This document shows positions 49,391-62,228 of a stretch of 64,000 nucleotides of DNA, piece after piece. A program made the translations under genes and the position numbers. The stretch is from Daphnia pulex. Taxonomy: Eukaryota; Arthropoda; Branchiopoda; Diplostraca; Daphniidae. The stretch covers positions 3,410,001 to 3,474,000 of the forward strand of contig NC_060023.1 of the NCBI RefSeq assembly GCF_021134715.1. The letters run 5' to 3'. The notes under the pieces were generated by a model. It was not told the origin of the DNA. It made no database searches and was given only the letters and a program-made list of their open reading frames with translations. Every line of letters begins with the position of its first letter. Position 1 is the first letter of the stretch.

Positions 49391-52300
49391 CTTAAGAGCA
49401 TCAAGTTGATGCAACAGATGGTTGATTAGAGTCGCCAATCGTGCGTAGTCACTGATGCGTTTTGCAGTGACGCAAAATCGATTATACGACTGGTTCAACC
49501 CCCGTGTCTTTTTCACACCATCTGTCAAAACACATCATTAATCAGCCATCGCGTGCGTGTTAATACTTTATTCTGTCGTTGACAATTCATCTGCGTCTGG
49601 AAGATTTACTATTGCACTTCCAGACAGAACCACGCGTCAACCGAATCTGTTAGGTTATTTAACAAACAGAATGACGACAACTGATACAAAGAAAGTCTTT
49701 GTTTCACCAGTAGGTAAAACAGAATCGTTAAATGAAATCGTCAACCTTTAAACGGCGTAAGACAAAACAATCGATCAGGGGAAGTTTAGATTGTTATTGT
49801 TCCTAAAATTATATTGATAAACACGGCACTTTTATGTTTTCTTTTAAGTGTATATAAGTATAAAAGTAAAAACCAAGGTAAAAACAAGCATCATTGATGT
49901 ACAAGCGCGCAGTTTCAACTTTTGTTTTTTTTCCAAAATCGGATTTATTTTTTTTGTGTCTGTTTCGATATTTCTTTTTGTTTCATGATTTTAAATCCAT
50001 TACTGACACATTACACCCCTGTGCTCCCTTTCAAAGTCAAAGTTATTGTTTGATGAAAAAAGATGTGTTTGATATTTGAAACTCTTCGCGGATGAGTGCT
50101 GTTTATCGGATTATATCCAGCAATATTGAGCACTTGAGCCACGCAAGGTATACCTTGAAGCTAGAAAGAAGCCAGAAATGTGTACATTGCTGCGCAATGC
50201 ACTCAGACATTCTCAATAAACATAATGTCATCATCTCTCCCCCTCTATTTATAAACTTTGGGACCGCGAGAATACCCAGTTCCCTATCCAGCCCGCCATG
50301 TTTCACCATGTTCAAACTCACCTCGCCCTCTTTTCCCATGAATGTGATTGGTTAATACTTTAGCCCATTTACGCTCATCGGGTAGTTTCCGTATTCACCC
50401 ACACGTACATCCATTAAGAATAATCTCTCTCCCCATTCATTTGGACGACGAATAATCAATTAGCATGTTCAAACAATGGACATGTGAACACTATTTGGTT
50501 CCAATACAAAACACGTTTCACTATGGATACATAAATAATTCAATTTTTTTTTTTTCAAATAAGTAGACTGTTATGTACACCCGCAACACAGGTTCCCTTA
50601 AGGTTCATTTGTTAAAACAATGAGTACGATAAAACTTGGTTGTGTTGACACGGCTCTAATATAGCCAAGTAGAATAGGAAAACTTGACCCGGGTTAGATT
50701 TACCTGAACTGATTAGGTGATCCGCTATGGCGCCAAAACCGGATCAGCCTTGTTGGGTAGACTCGCAGTGATAAATTGTCACGTTCCACCGTGTATAATA
50801 ATAATGATGTAATCACAAGATGAGACAATGTCACGTTCACGCGCACGTCCGATGGTCAACTTTTGGCGTGTTACTCTTTATTTGCTCGAATTAAAATTGA
50901 ATGTTTTAACGGTGTGGATAGACTGAATGGTGGAAAATTGTGAACTGCGTTGTCCGGTGGTATATCAGCTAGAGTTATCTGTGAGCGTGTAGCAACAGGA
51001 CTGGGGGGAAAGTCATGTGTTTGGTTTTGGTATATACTTTTCAGATGGGGAGAGATATGCTGGCTGTTGGCGAGGTGTGCAAGCTCGACACCACCGGACG
51101 CAAGGAGGAGCCTGTTTGCAACTCCTCCCAGAAAGTTCTCGTTAAACAACTTAAAGAACTCAATGGACTATATTTTATTTTTTTCTAAATTAGCGAAATT
51201 TGGCAACACTATTAACACGCAATAAACCATAAATCCGATTGTTATTTGTTTCATACAAGGCGTTGCTTTTCACACATTAATTTCTGAACCATCAATGTGT
51301 TTTTGTTACGCTGAAGTCAATGAAGGCTATTTAGTATTAATATATATATAGTAGGGCACCTTGTTTAGGCAATTTATGGTCAGACTGCCCTCCCTTGTTG
51401 ACGTTTATTATCTCGTCACATTCTCTTTTTGTCTCTCCTACTTCTCACTTTTTATGTTCATATCTCGTGCGCAAACAAAAAGGCAATGAAGAAATATGAC
51501 AAAGCGCTAAGTAAGCAGCGATTGTCGTGATGTAGTGTGCTGATTTTTTAAATTATTTATTTTAGAACTATTTCTCGCCACGAAATGGTGCGTTCTTTAT
51601 TTACTAATGGGGTGACGCAGCGCGAATTTATTTGAAATGTCCCAGCAACATTTATTCTCTTTTAACAATTATTTTTCGTGTCTACTCTCAAATCTAGATT
51701 AATGATAAAGTGATGCGCGTTGAACAAATTTCTTAACAAATTTTCGAAAAAAGCAACAAATTTTCCGATTAAACAATATTGTTTGAAAAATAACACGCAA
51801 GTCATGAACAAGATAACATAACTAAACTTTTCTGGTTTTCCTAATTCCGATCGGGAAGTAGAGTTCAGTAAATCATAACAATTTCGAAATCGGATGTAGC
51901 TAGTTTTACAGGATTATGGGAAAACTAAGTTGCACCACTTTCATTTTGACACCAGGTTTTCATTCAATATCTCACTGTGAATAGACCCATTGTAATGCGC
52001 ATTATTGTACGTACCCACAAAGACACGAAAATAATACAATTATCACGAGTTCGTTATGAAAGTTTCACCATAAATCTTTGTGTCCAGGATTAATTCATAC
52101 TAAAGCGCTACCCTTGTTATCATTTAACGAATGGAAGCTATACAACTTCTGTGTTTTCCAAGTCATAATCAGATAGCCCTCCATTATAGTTTCAAAATAT
52201 TAATACCCTCGTACTTCTTGACCTTGAGTGACACGCATCATAAGTCATAACTTACATTCTACGAGGGTCTTTAAAATGAAATCCAAGTCGTTACCCCTGC

Positions 52301-53947
52301 AGTTTATCCTCCCCCGTCAGCCCCGCTCCTTTTGTGCGAAAAAGCGAGTGGCATAGGCACAGATGTCTTGGCTCACGGGTGTGCTTCACTGCAAAAGGAC
52401 ATTCAGCTTTCAGCATCCGCTCTCCTTGTCGGTATGTTTGCTATCGATGACGACCGAGTATGTTTCACATCACGCTCTACGCGTTCTACACACAGCAGTC
52501 GGCTAATGACCATCCCAACTACGGCTGTTGTGCATCGGAGTGTGCTTTGTCATGTGTCATGAGATAGCAGACTAGCTGTCCATCACAAGACGTAAAATTA
52601 AAATAATTGTTTCTGAGTGCGACGTATTGATTGGATTTTGCATTGAGAACAGGAACTGCAAATTATATTAATCTTGTGCAATATTGTTGATTGATAATGA
52701 ATTTTTATTTGGTTATAATATTAAACGCATCCCCACCCGAAAAAAGAGTGGAATAAAATGAAAATTTATTTCGGCAATAATTTTTCCGGGATTGATTGAC
52801 ATTAGCTGGAACATTATTGCACTGCTGTTTGACAGGGCAAATAATAAACTTGCTCGATTTCTTTTCATCACCTACGTTGTTTATAGAAATCTTTCATCGA
52901 GCGCCACTCCCCTGCTCGTACCAGAAAACCGAATTCATGTACACAAAAACAGATGAAAGATGAGGTATATACGTAGACTTATCTTTACTTTGCTAGGTGC
53001 TGCTCTTTGGGACGTTTGTATACAAAAGGTATGGCATACGCGTTCTTTCCAATTGTTTGTTCAGGTTATCGATAGACACTTGTGTACAGAGCTGATGTGC
53101 TCAGTTTGTAACAGTGTATGTAGCCTGCTGAAAGTTATCAACATCAATGATAACACACTCGGCTCATCTATCTTAACACACACACATACACACCGTGCTG
53201 CACTATCTGTCCGGTTTTTGTACAAATATGAACCAAAGTTTATCCTATATCAATATATATATATATTTTTGTTTTGTTTTTTCCTTTTTGCTGCAGAACC
53301 CGCAGAAATGCCAAATAAAGGATGCACATGGACAAAAGAAAGAAAACGCGTGCAGATAATGAGATAATAGCATCAAATTTAAAGTTGCGAGAAGTGCGCT
53401 TGTTTCAATCATATTTTCTAAAATAATGTTAAAAGTATTTACAACTAATGACACAACGAATAATATATATATCCTTTTTCTCATATCCTTGGGGGGGGGG
53501 AGGGGTTCAATAATGAAAAACTAACAATAATCTTTTGTTATTGATCAGTACAACTACAATGCTCCCCTTTGATCACGATGATCCTTTGATGGCAGGGATG
53601 GCAGATTGCTCATCCATCCAATGAATGCATCTTTTTCGTTTGATTTATATTTCCCCTACACATATATCAAAGGGAAAGAATCTCACTCAATTCGACTCGC
53701 TTGGGTGTTTGCCGTTCGCGCAATATCTAAGGTTGACGGTTGAGTTAGTTACCCAGCAAGTAAATACGGACATTCTTTTTGTCTACCAGCCCGACATCTA
53801 TGGACTGAATAAAATAATACAATAAATGTCGTCTGCTTGAAAATTTGAATACAACACTGAAAACTGAAAAGTGTTGGTTTTTTCATTGCTAGAATACTCC
53901 GTTTTTACATCAGTCGGTATGTAATCCAAGAAAAAATCCTTCTTTAG
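49391..53947. other. 4.5-kb spacer with no gene seen
   Basis: AT-rich, with far fewer microsatellites than 7-45 kb. ORFs are under 140 codons and lack motifs. The left end must contain the promoter of receptor C. A G10-A-G4 run lies at 53491-53505. Confidence 0.45.
53491..53505. repeat. G10-A-G4 tract
   Basis: Ten G, one A, four G: a possible G-quadruplex former, about 450 bp upstream of the methyltransferase gene. Confidence 0.6.
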
Positions 53948-54862
53948 ATGTATAACAAAAATTTTGCATTTTCTGTAGAGTCGATGGAGAAATACTTCAG
54001 TCGAGACTTTCATGTGTCATCCAGCAATGAATGTCTTGAAATATTGCAGCACACCGTAGGCGACGTAAGTGTCATTAATAAGGAATTGGTTTTTACCCCT
54101 AATTACTATTTTAATCTGTTGTCCCATTATTCCAAACAAGGTTGGCTGTGTAGTTTGGGATGCTGCTCTCGTACTGGGAGCTTACTTGGATCACATGAAT
54201 GAGACTGAACAAAAGCCAATGAAAAATCTAAAAATACTTGAATTGGGTTCAGGCACTGGATTTGTTGGCTTAGTGGCTGCTGCAATGGGGTCTGTTGTAT
54301 CAGTATAATGTATGAATTTTTAATTGAAAAACAGTAATATTTTCTACTTTTACCTATAGTGGAGATTGTTTAATAACAGATTTGCCTGAAATGATTCCTT
54401 TGATGAAGAGAAATATTTCTAAAAATGCAGCATCATTGAAAGGTGCACATAGTGCAAAAGCATTTGAATGGGGATCAGATATTTCAAGTATTGTTCCAAA
54501 TAGTAATGAAGGTTTTCATATTGTCCTGGCTGCTGATTGCATATATTATAAAGAGGTAATTTCAAATTTGGAACTTCATGTTAGACCCCAATTCAGCATT
54601 TTCTACATAAATATATATTTTCTAGTCTTTGGATGCCTTTGTTAAAACCTTAGAAGACCTTAGCAGCCATTGCAATGGAGGGGTAAAAACTGAAATATAT
54701 ATTTCATATGAAGATAGAGAAAGTGAAGAAAAGAAAAGTTTAATTTATGACTTTTTTGAAAAAATCAAGAAAACTTGTAACATTTTCAAAATACCTTTTG
54801 AAGATTACCGAGAAGATTTTAGGTGCGAAGATATTCATATTTTTAAAATTACGTCCTTATAA
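53948..54862 (+). CDS. METTL21-family protein-lysine methyltransferase, VCPKMT-like
   Basis: Exons 53948-54064, 54141-54289, 54360-54555 and 54626-54862 give 232 aa. It is a class I SAM-dependent methyltransferase of the Methyltransf_16 / METTL21 group. GCVVWDAALVLGAYL (41-55) is the family entry helix, LELGSGTG (72-79) is the SAM-binding motif I, ITDLPE (94-99) carries the acidic residue of motif II, and ADCIYY (147-152) contains the diagnostic D-x-x-Y motif. The C-terminal EDIHIFKI matches VCPKMT (METTL21D), which trimethylates a lysine of the AAA ATPase VCP/p97. That substrate is inferred from similarity. An alternative start is Met13 (53984). It lies 232 bp upstream of the DDX56-like gene on the same strand. 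Confidence 0.85.
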
Positions 54863-54881
54863 ATTGAATCCTTTTTCTTTA

Positions 54882-54887
54882 AATAAA
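54882..54887 (+). terminator. Poly(A) signal of the methyltransferase gene
   Basis: AATAAA 20 bp after the stop codon, suggesting a very short 3' UTR that ends before the helicase gene begins. Confidence 0.55.
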
Positions 54888-55094
54888 TTATTTAATAACG
54901 CCAATAATTTTTTTTTCATTTTATTATATTTAAAATCGATTTAAAAAATGACAGCAACGTTGACTTTTGACAACTAGAAGCCCTGAAGGATACTGTTTAG
55001 TAGCACCCTTTTTCATTGTATGGCTGCTTGTTACACACGTGTGACTTGGATCTAAAATTGTTTGTTTCACAAAACTAAAATAGACAATTGAAAA

Positions 55095-57171
55095 ATGAGT
55101 GAATTACCAGAAGCAGAGCCCGAAAAGAAAATTGTTGCGTTTCATCAGATGAATCTTGACGATCGCTTACTTAAAGCTATTGCCAAACTCGGCTGGGTGT
55201 CTCCAACGCTCATTCAAGAAAAAGGAATTCCTCTGTTTTTAGAAGGTAAAGACGTGCTGGCTAAAGGCAGAACAGGATCGGGTAAGACAGCCGTGTTTGC
55301 CATCCCCATCATTCAGAACATCCTGACAGAGAAACAGACAGCCAAAGAGCAAGTCACTCGTGCATTAATCCTTGCACCAACGAAAGAACTTTGTCAGCAA
55401 CTTCACAAAGCTTTTCAGTCATTTACCACCAGTTGCTCTCGTGATGTCAGCATTGTAAATGTTGGCTCTCAGGTAAATTTTTCAGATAGAAATGTAGATT
55501 CTTATTACAAGTATTTTTTTTATAGACAGCAATTTCTGGACAAAAAACACTATTAGCGGCACATCCTGACATAATCATAGCAACTCCTTCAACCATATTG
55601 ATTCATTTGGTGTCTAAAAAGCTTGTGCTGAAAGATTCCCTTCAATTCTTTGTTATTGATGAAGCTGACTTGGTTTTTTCTTTTGGTTTTGAAGAAGATC
55701 TGAAGAGTGTGCTTGGGTAAGTAATATGCATACTTTAATCTGTGTACGATTAACATTCCTTCTCTTTCTTTTATAGATACCTTCCCACTGACTATCAATG
55801 TGTTTTGACATCTGCCACTTTGAGTGACGATATTCAGAGTTTGAAACAATTGGTCCTTCACCAACCTGTAACACTGAAATTGGAAGAACCTGAACTGCCT
55901 CCAGCATCTCAACTTACACAATATCAAATTTATGCTGAAGAAAATGATAAGGCAGTTTTAATCTATGCCCTATTCAAGTTAGGTCTGGTGCGAGGAAAAA
56001 CCATCATCTTCGTTCGAAATGTTGACCGTTGTTACAAGTAAATACCATTTTTTGCCAATCAGGTGTATAACGTTTTATAAAACTTGTTACGTATAGGTTA
56101 AAGCTATATCTCCAACAGTTTGGAATCCCGTCGTGTGCTTTGAACGGGGAATTGCCCGTCAACTCTCGTTGCCATATTGTTCAACAGTTTAACGCTGGAA
56201 TTTATGACATTATTATCGCTTCGGATGAATCGACATTAGAAGATCCCAATTATGCTTCCGCCGACCAGTCAAACAAGGTTGTATAAAAATATTTTCAATG
56301 AATTAAATTAGATCTTTATTTACTGAAATCTTATTCTTAGGGAAAGAGGAAAAATGATAAAGAATCCGGAGTTGTACGGGGTATTGATTTTCAGTTCGTT
56401 TCGAATGTGATCAATTTTGACTTCCCATCTGACGTTGATTCCTACATCCACCGAGTGGGACGAACTGCCCGGGGTAACAACAAAGGAACCGCCCTCTCTT
56501 TCGTTAGTGTCAGAGAGAAGTATCTTATGGAACGAGTAGAGGAACACCTTCAAGATTGGGTTCCTCCCGGCCAGGACTCTGTCTTCAAGTAAGAAAAGAC
56601 TTGTGCTTTCCTTTTTGAAGTTTTAATTTACTTTTCCTGTTAAGTGTGTAATGTTAACGAGATACAACTATCTTTATTCTAGGCCTTACCAGTTCAGAAT
56701 GGAAGAGATAGAAGCTTTCCGTTACCGATCCCAGGATGCTTGGAAAACAGTAACACGAATTGCTGTCAGAGAAGCACGTTTAGCGGAGATTAAATCAGAA
56801 ATGATGCAATCCAAAAAACTGAGGGTAAGTTAAATAGTTGATGATTTTGGTTTCTTATCTAATTGGTAAAATATGATATAACTTTGTTACAGTCTCATTT
56901 TGAAAACAACCCAAATGACATGGGGATATTGCGTCACGACAAAGCCCTGCACACTGTACGCATTCAAAGCCATCTAAAAGACGTGCCTGATTATATCATC
57001 CCGCCTACCTTAAGAAGACTCGCTAAGGCTAGCGGCAATAAAGCGCGCGGGGGCCAATCCAGCCATGGCGAAGGACGAACTGGCAAAAATGAAAAATCAT
57101 TTTTGAAACGGAAAGATAATCCTTTGCTTACTTTTGAGTTTGACGGATTTAAAAAGAAAGCTAGGAAGTAA
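55095..57171 (+). CDS. DDX56: DDX56-type DEAD-box RNA helicase
   Basis: Exons 55095-55472, 55526-55716, 55777-56037, 56097-56277, 56341-56588, 56683-56824 and 56893-57171 give 559 aa, about the size of DDX56 / yeast Dbp9. Helicase motifs in order: Q motif ([19 protein letters not shown] with SPTLIQ, 16-41), Walker A GRTGSGKT (58-65), APTKELCQQ (Ia), DEAD (171-174), SAT (202-204) and HRVGRTARG (374-382). The motif IV-V region carries the long insert with [11 protein letters not shown] typical of DDX56/Dbp9. The C-terminus is basic (KKKARK), fitting a nucleolar protein. The family acts in assembly of the large ribosomal subunit. All introns are under 105 bp, a housekeeping-like compact structure. 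Confident call. Confidence 0.92.
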
Positions 57172-57695
57172 CCTATCCTCTGTATCATTTGTTCTTACGC
57201 GCCATTACATAAAAGGATTCGATAACGTGCGTATTTTTGTCACAGCGTTCAATTTGAAGGTTCAGTGATTTCAAAAGTGGAATTAAATAAGCCTTCAAAA
57301 TAGTATTTTAAAAATATGTTAATAATCAATATTTATTGAAAATTCCTCATTCGATAAAATATATAAATGCAGGCGTTTGATTGAATGGAGAGAAAAACTG
57401 ACAAGTAACTTCGTGAAAATAAGATTATTGGGCACAAAATTCGTGCACATAAAAATGCATGTCTGGTAGATAAGAAACGTTTTTCAAGTTGATGACTTCA
57501 AGATTCTTGCTCATTGAAATCGGAAATAGGCAGGAATCGTTCCAATTCGTCGTCCATTTTCAGCAACAGCTCCCTAAGAAGAGGATATCGAGGATGGCTA
57601 TATGGTTAACTAAAAATGTACCTTAAATATTGTTAAAAGGGGCAAAGGTGCAAGAACTAATGAGAAAAAGATGTAAAAACCTTAGATTAATAGTT
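57172..57695. other. Shared 3' region of helicase and NTPDase
   Basis: Convergent 3' ends. TTTATT at 57332-57337 (AATAAA on the minus strand) is a candidate poly(A) signal for the NTPDase. Nothing else seen. Confidence 0.45.
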
Positions 57696-59600
57696 CTAGA
57701 GTGACAGGTTCAAAGACCCGTATGTATGATGGCGCAACCTGCTGTATGAATTGGCGGAACGCTTCATCCTAACGGCGTGGTATGAGAGGAGGAAGCCGAT
57801 TATCAGGAAAAGAGTAAACAGGATTGCAAGAGCAATGAAAACCGGGGTAGCTAGTAGAAGAGAGGCCTCAGCAGCAGCAATTTTATTCGTTTTTTCGGTC
57901 ATGTAACCCATCGACCATCCAACTTCCGTACCGGAGATCTATTCAAAATACATTAAGCGGAAGTTGTTTTATAAATTTTACAATTGTGCAATTACTTGTT
58001 TGACAAAGTGGAGACCCTGCCATGTTTCGTCATCGAATCCATAGCCGGAAGTCAATAGCGATAATATGTACTGAGTCTCCAGGCAAATCAGTGGCACAAA
58101 CGACGAATTCGGAACTGAAGAAAAATAAAATAATTAGATTCGGTTAGGAAATTATCGATTTCCGCAACATGTAGACTTACTAGTTAAAGGAATGTCCAAA
58201 ATTTCATCCAGGGTCATATTGCATACCGATTGGACTGCACTGCGGAAATCTGCCAACGAACTTGTATTGGTCACGTTCAATTCTCTTGTTATAATCGTAA
58301 AGCTAGAGAAAGCCTGTTTAAACAAATTATTGATCCAATCGTTCAGATAATACTAGAATATATATTTACTAACCAAAAAGTCTTGATTGTTAAGAGAAGG
58401 TTGACCCTCATTCGAAAAGCAGGTTGCCGGTAGGAAATGCGATTGGCAATAGGTAAAATTGAAAAGGCGCTCAATTAGCTCAAAGCATTGATGGTAATTG
58501 CTCGTTCCATTCAGAGTCCATTCTTGAACGCTGGTCGATCGATTCTGAGAACAGGGTGAGTTGAAGATGTTGTCGGCTTTAACCACCGTGCTATAGCCCA
58601 ATGGTTGACACGGACTTTCTAAGACATTCGATCCATTGGTTCCACTTTCGACGATCAGCATAGATTCGTAGCGTTTGATGACTTCTAAAACGCCATAACA
58701 CAAACTGCTCTGACTGTAGACGGAATAGTTTTGGCTGTACAATTGTAAATTGCAAACATCATCTTCTCTCCACATTTCGTTTGATTTAGTCGTCAACCCG
58801 GACATGACTTCATGGCCACTTGGAACTTGAAGGGCTAACTGTGTGCTAGCTCCACCCAAATCCAAAGCACCTACCGTCTCTGAATTATTAAATAAGAAAA
58901 ATATATTGAAATTATTTTCAAATTAGTGGTTACAATAAGAACAAGGAAGTAAAACCTTGAGATCCATCCCTCAGGTACATCATACGATGCTCAGGTCCAA
59001 CGTTCATCAATTGGGTGTTGACTGTAACCCAACTGAATTGAGCTTCATCCATTCCTGATAAAATTTCAACGTACGACCAGTCGAATCGAAAACCTGATCG
59101 ACTCAGTCGGTTGCGAATCGAGTCCAATAAAACACTAGTTGCACTTGGTTGGCTAATACTACAACAAAATAAACATAATTAATTAAAATGAGCCAAATAC
59201 GAAATCAAATAAATCGAGTACTTTAACAAACGTAATCCGGCTGTGCCGCCAAAATATATGGGCGTGTTGAATTGACTTGCTGAAGGGACTTTGGAGCTGG
59301 CGTAAGAAAGACATGGTGTCAGAAAGGCGTCAACGCCAGCAACGTTGTTATAAAAACTGGCAATATCACCTGTGCAAAGAAGGAGTTTTTTGAAATGTCA
59401 GAGAAGAAAGGGGTCAAACAATTATGTCGGTCATGACCGAGGGGAACGACCGAATTATTTAAGCAAACGATTAAACACTTACCCACAATGTTACATACGC
59501 CTATTTGCCGGAGAACGCCGGTGCCCTTCCATTTCGGTCCAGGCCATTGGTAAACGAAAACCGCCGTGTGACTAGAACCTCCGTCAAGGACGACACCATA
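57696..59600 (-). CDS. Ecto-NTPDase (CD39 family apyrase), N-terminus unresolved
   Basis: Minus-strand exons: 59600-59483, 59369-59222, 59152-58956, 58879-58374, 58313-58181, 58114-57996 and 57938-57696, giving 487 aa without the first exon. Apyrase conserved regions: ACR1 LDGGSSHTAVFVYQW, ACR2 GGTAGLRLL, ACR3 SGMDEAQFSWVTVN with the catalytic-type Glu, ACR4 ALDLGGASTQLAL. Near the end is a hydrophobic span of about 24 residues (FIALAILFTLFLIIGFLLSY) then basic RMKRS, the C-terminal TM of cell-surface NTPDases (ENTPD1/2/3/8 type). The family hydrolyses extracellular ATP and ADP. Cell-surface members also have an N-terminal TM, which must lie in an upstream exon. A candidate is an ATG at 60437 (minus) followed by LLALFFIFWFFFPC, but no donor of matching phase was certain. 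ACR3 has A-Q-F where many members have G-x-Y. Confidence 0.85.
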
Positions 59601-60515
59601 CTATTATTGATTAGACAATCAAAACATTCAACAATTGATTTAAAAATAAATTTTCAACATTATAGTCGCACACGTAGCACACAAACATTTGGATTTTCCC
59701 AGTAACCTTGTGTGTCGTCGATGCTTTACACGTCACGTCACACAGAGTGAAAGTTAAATTATATATACACGGAGGAATAGATTATGCCAAACCCCACTTT
59801 CTCCCTCCTTATGCACTCAGGGTCGTTGCTACTAAACTTATCGATATCATCAAATTTTAAAAGACAAAAGAGAATCCATTCCGTGAAATAACACAATAAT
59901 GATTCCCGGCCGACAAACCGGAAAGTGATTGTTTTCTATTTTTTATTTTGCGGATGGCGGTTCGTAGCTTCCTTTGGCTTAACAGAGAAGGTCACATTGT
60001 GCGGTTTGAATCACGCAATTGCCGACGATAAAAAATGCGCCGTCATTAATACGATGAGCGGTTTTAAATAATTCAAGGTAATTCCAGCAAAGACATTACC
60101 TAAGCTATTTAACTATTTAGACGCAAAAATTAACTAATTTTAATTGCGAAATTTAAATTTCGAATGACGTGTTTTTAGGTTTCAAACAAGAAAGCCCGGT
60201 CAATGCTAAACTCACGGATCTGATTGGGATTTCCCCAGGTAAGAAGAATAGAGCCGAACTAACAGGAATACCTGTGAGTCGAACAGCGTAACGAATGACA
60301 TGTCCAAGAGACCTTGAAAAACCCAGAGAACATGGAAAGAAAAACCAAAAAATAAAAAAAAGGGCTAGCAGAGACCACCGACCAGTGATGGCGCTGCTGA
60401 TTCTACCTGGCCTCTTTCTTCCTCGACTCTCTGACATATAACGGCGGCCAACACCGGATCCACTAAACCATTCCAGTCGCAACTGCTGGGAAGAAGACTA
60501 GCTCTCGATTACAGA
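59601..60515. other. Region between NTPDase and serine protease homolog
   Basis: Should hold the missing first exon and promoter of the NTPDase (minus) and the promoter of the serine protease homolog (plus). A minus-strand ORF at 60482-60153 encodes a hydrophobic stretch that could be the NTPDase N-terminal anchor. A TATATATAA-like site on the minus strand near 59762 is another possible promoter. Confidence 0.35.
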
Positions 60516-62178
60516 ATGTTATTTAAAATATTGGTAACTTTAGTGGTCTTGACAGCTTGCTTTGGTGCTCGTATTAAACGACAAGAAGATGGCGAATTTT
60601 GGTGGTTAAAAGCCGCTGAAAGCGATGCCGTGGTGGAACCAGTAGCAGAAGTCAAAATCAACTCACACGACGAAGGCAAATCAGCCAAAATCAAACAAGG
60701 TAAGAATAGCCATCACAAACTAGTAAATTTACATTCTTTTATTTCTCGTTTTTATCTTCAGAGAGTGCTATCGATTCCAGCGTAGTGGCTCAGATTTTAA
60801 GTAGCGGGCCAGAAACAGCTGGAAAATTCTCCCCCCATCCAGGCGTTTGCGTCTGTGTGCCTTACTATCTTTGTAACGAGGGCCAAATTATTACCGACGG
60901 AGCAGGAATTATTGACATCCGTAAAAAGCCACCCACGAAAAATGTAACAACCGAAGCTAAAGCCATCACAAAGAGAGACGTTCTTCCGGCACAAAACGAT
61001 CTGGTTGGAGGAAATTGCCCCGGGTCGATTGAAGTCTGCTGTAAAATGCCTACACCTGAACGGATACCGGAGATTGTTCCAACTGTGCCATTGGGACCCA
61101 AATACATTTCAACTTGCGGAATGCGCAACGGCGACGGCCTCAATGTCAGAATCACGAATTTCAAAGATAACGAATCACAGTACGGAGAATTCCCTTGGAT
61201 GGTGGCTGTTTTACGGCCGACAGTTTCAGCAACAACAGGCAAACCAAACGATGTCTATCAGTGCGGTGGCTCAATCATCCACCCATCTGTTGTTCTCACG
61301 GCAGCCCATTGCGTCGTTGGGTATGTTTCCAATCTTAATTTAATTCAATTCATTCTCTTCTAGTGTTTAATGTAATTATTACTACTTTAGAAAAGACCCA
61401 AAGAGCCTCAAAATCCGTGTTGGTGAATGGGATACCCAATCAGCATACGAGTTCTTCCCACACCAGGACCGTCTTGTCGTCGATGCCATAATTCACGAGC
61501 AGTATTTCCCCGCGGCATTATTCAACGACGTAGCTCTACTATTCCTGGCAGAACCTGTTGATTTGGGACCCGAAGCTGATGTTGTCTGTCTACCTCGACC
61601 CGATCAAGTTTTTGACGGAAGTCGGTGCTTTGCTACTGGATGGGGAAAGGATCAATTTGGTATGCAACAAATCCCTCTTGTTCATTTCCAAATGATTATA
61701 ATGCCAACATTTCTAATAAAACAGGTCAAGCAGGGAAATATCAGCATGTTCTGAAGAAGATTGAACTTCCACTGGTTCCACACGCGACGTGTCAAAATAG
61801 TTTGCGTAAAACTAGATTGGGACAAGCTTTCCGACTTCACGAAAGTTTCGTTTGCGCAGGTGGAGAACCTGGCAGAGATACGTGCAAAGTAAACTGATCT
61901 AGCTCATTTCCACAATTTCAATTGATTTTAATCGATTTTTTTTTCTATTTTAGGGTGACGGAGGATCACCATTAGTTTGCCCGATCCCCGGTGGACCCAA
62001 GCCGTCCCGTTATATGCAAGTCGGCATTGTCGCATGGGGTATTGGTTGCGGAGAAAATGGTGTTCCCGGCGTTTACGCATCTATTCCACATGCATCTTCC
62101 TGGATTGAAGATAAAATTGCTAAACGCTTTAGCCTGGCACCAGATTACTTTCTGAAACAGTTAACTCCCTCTGTATAA
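60516..62178 (+). CDS. Clip-domain serine protease homolog (PPAF2/masquerade type)
   Basis: Exons 60516-60699, 60762-61320, 61391-61659, 61725-61888 and 61954-62178 give 466 aa. Residues 1-18 form a signal peptide. A clip domain spans about 91-155 with Cys 91, 93, 99, 147, 154 and 155. The trypsin-like domain starts near [11 protein letters not shown]. His (AAHC, His244) and Asp (FNDVALL, Asp294) are kept, but the motif that should read GDSGGP reads GDGGSP, so catalytic Ser is Gly395: not a protease. No R-IVGG activation site is present. In arthropods such homologs are haemolymph cofactors of prophenoloxidase activation or act in adhesion and clotting; that role is inferred. It converges on the ubiquitin-like gene with 50 bp between stops. 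Confidence 0.9.
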
Positions 62179-62228
62179 TTTCTCTACTTCAATTTGTCCC
62201 TACCTACCCTAGAGTTGCGAGGCTACTA

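Noticed and set aside
49391..49528. Longer N-terminus for receptor C
   Set aside because: The frame stays open but has no ATG before 49390, and the signal peptide begins right at the chosen Met.
52960..53367. 135-codon plus-strand ORF
   Set aside because: Includes residues from an AC microsatellite and T/A runs and has no protein-like pattern.
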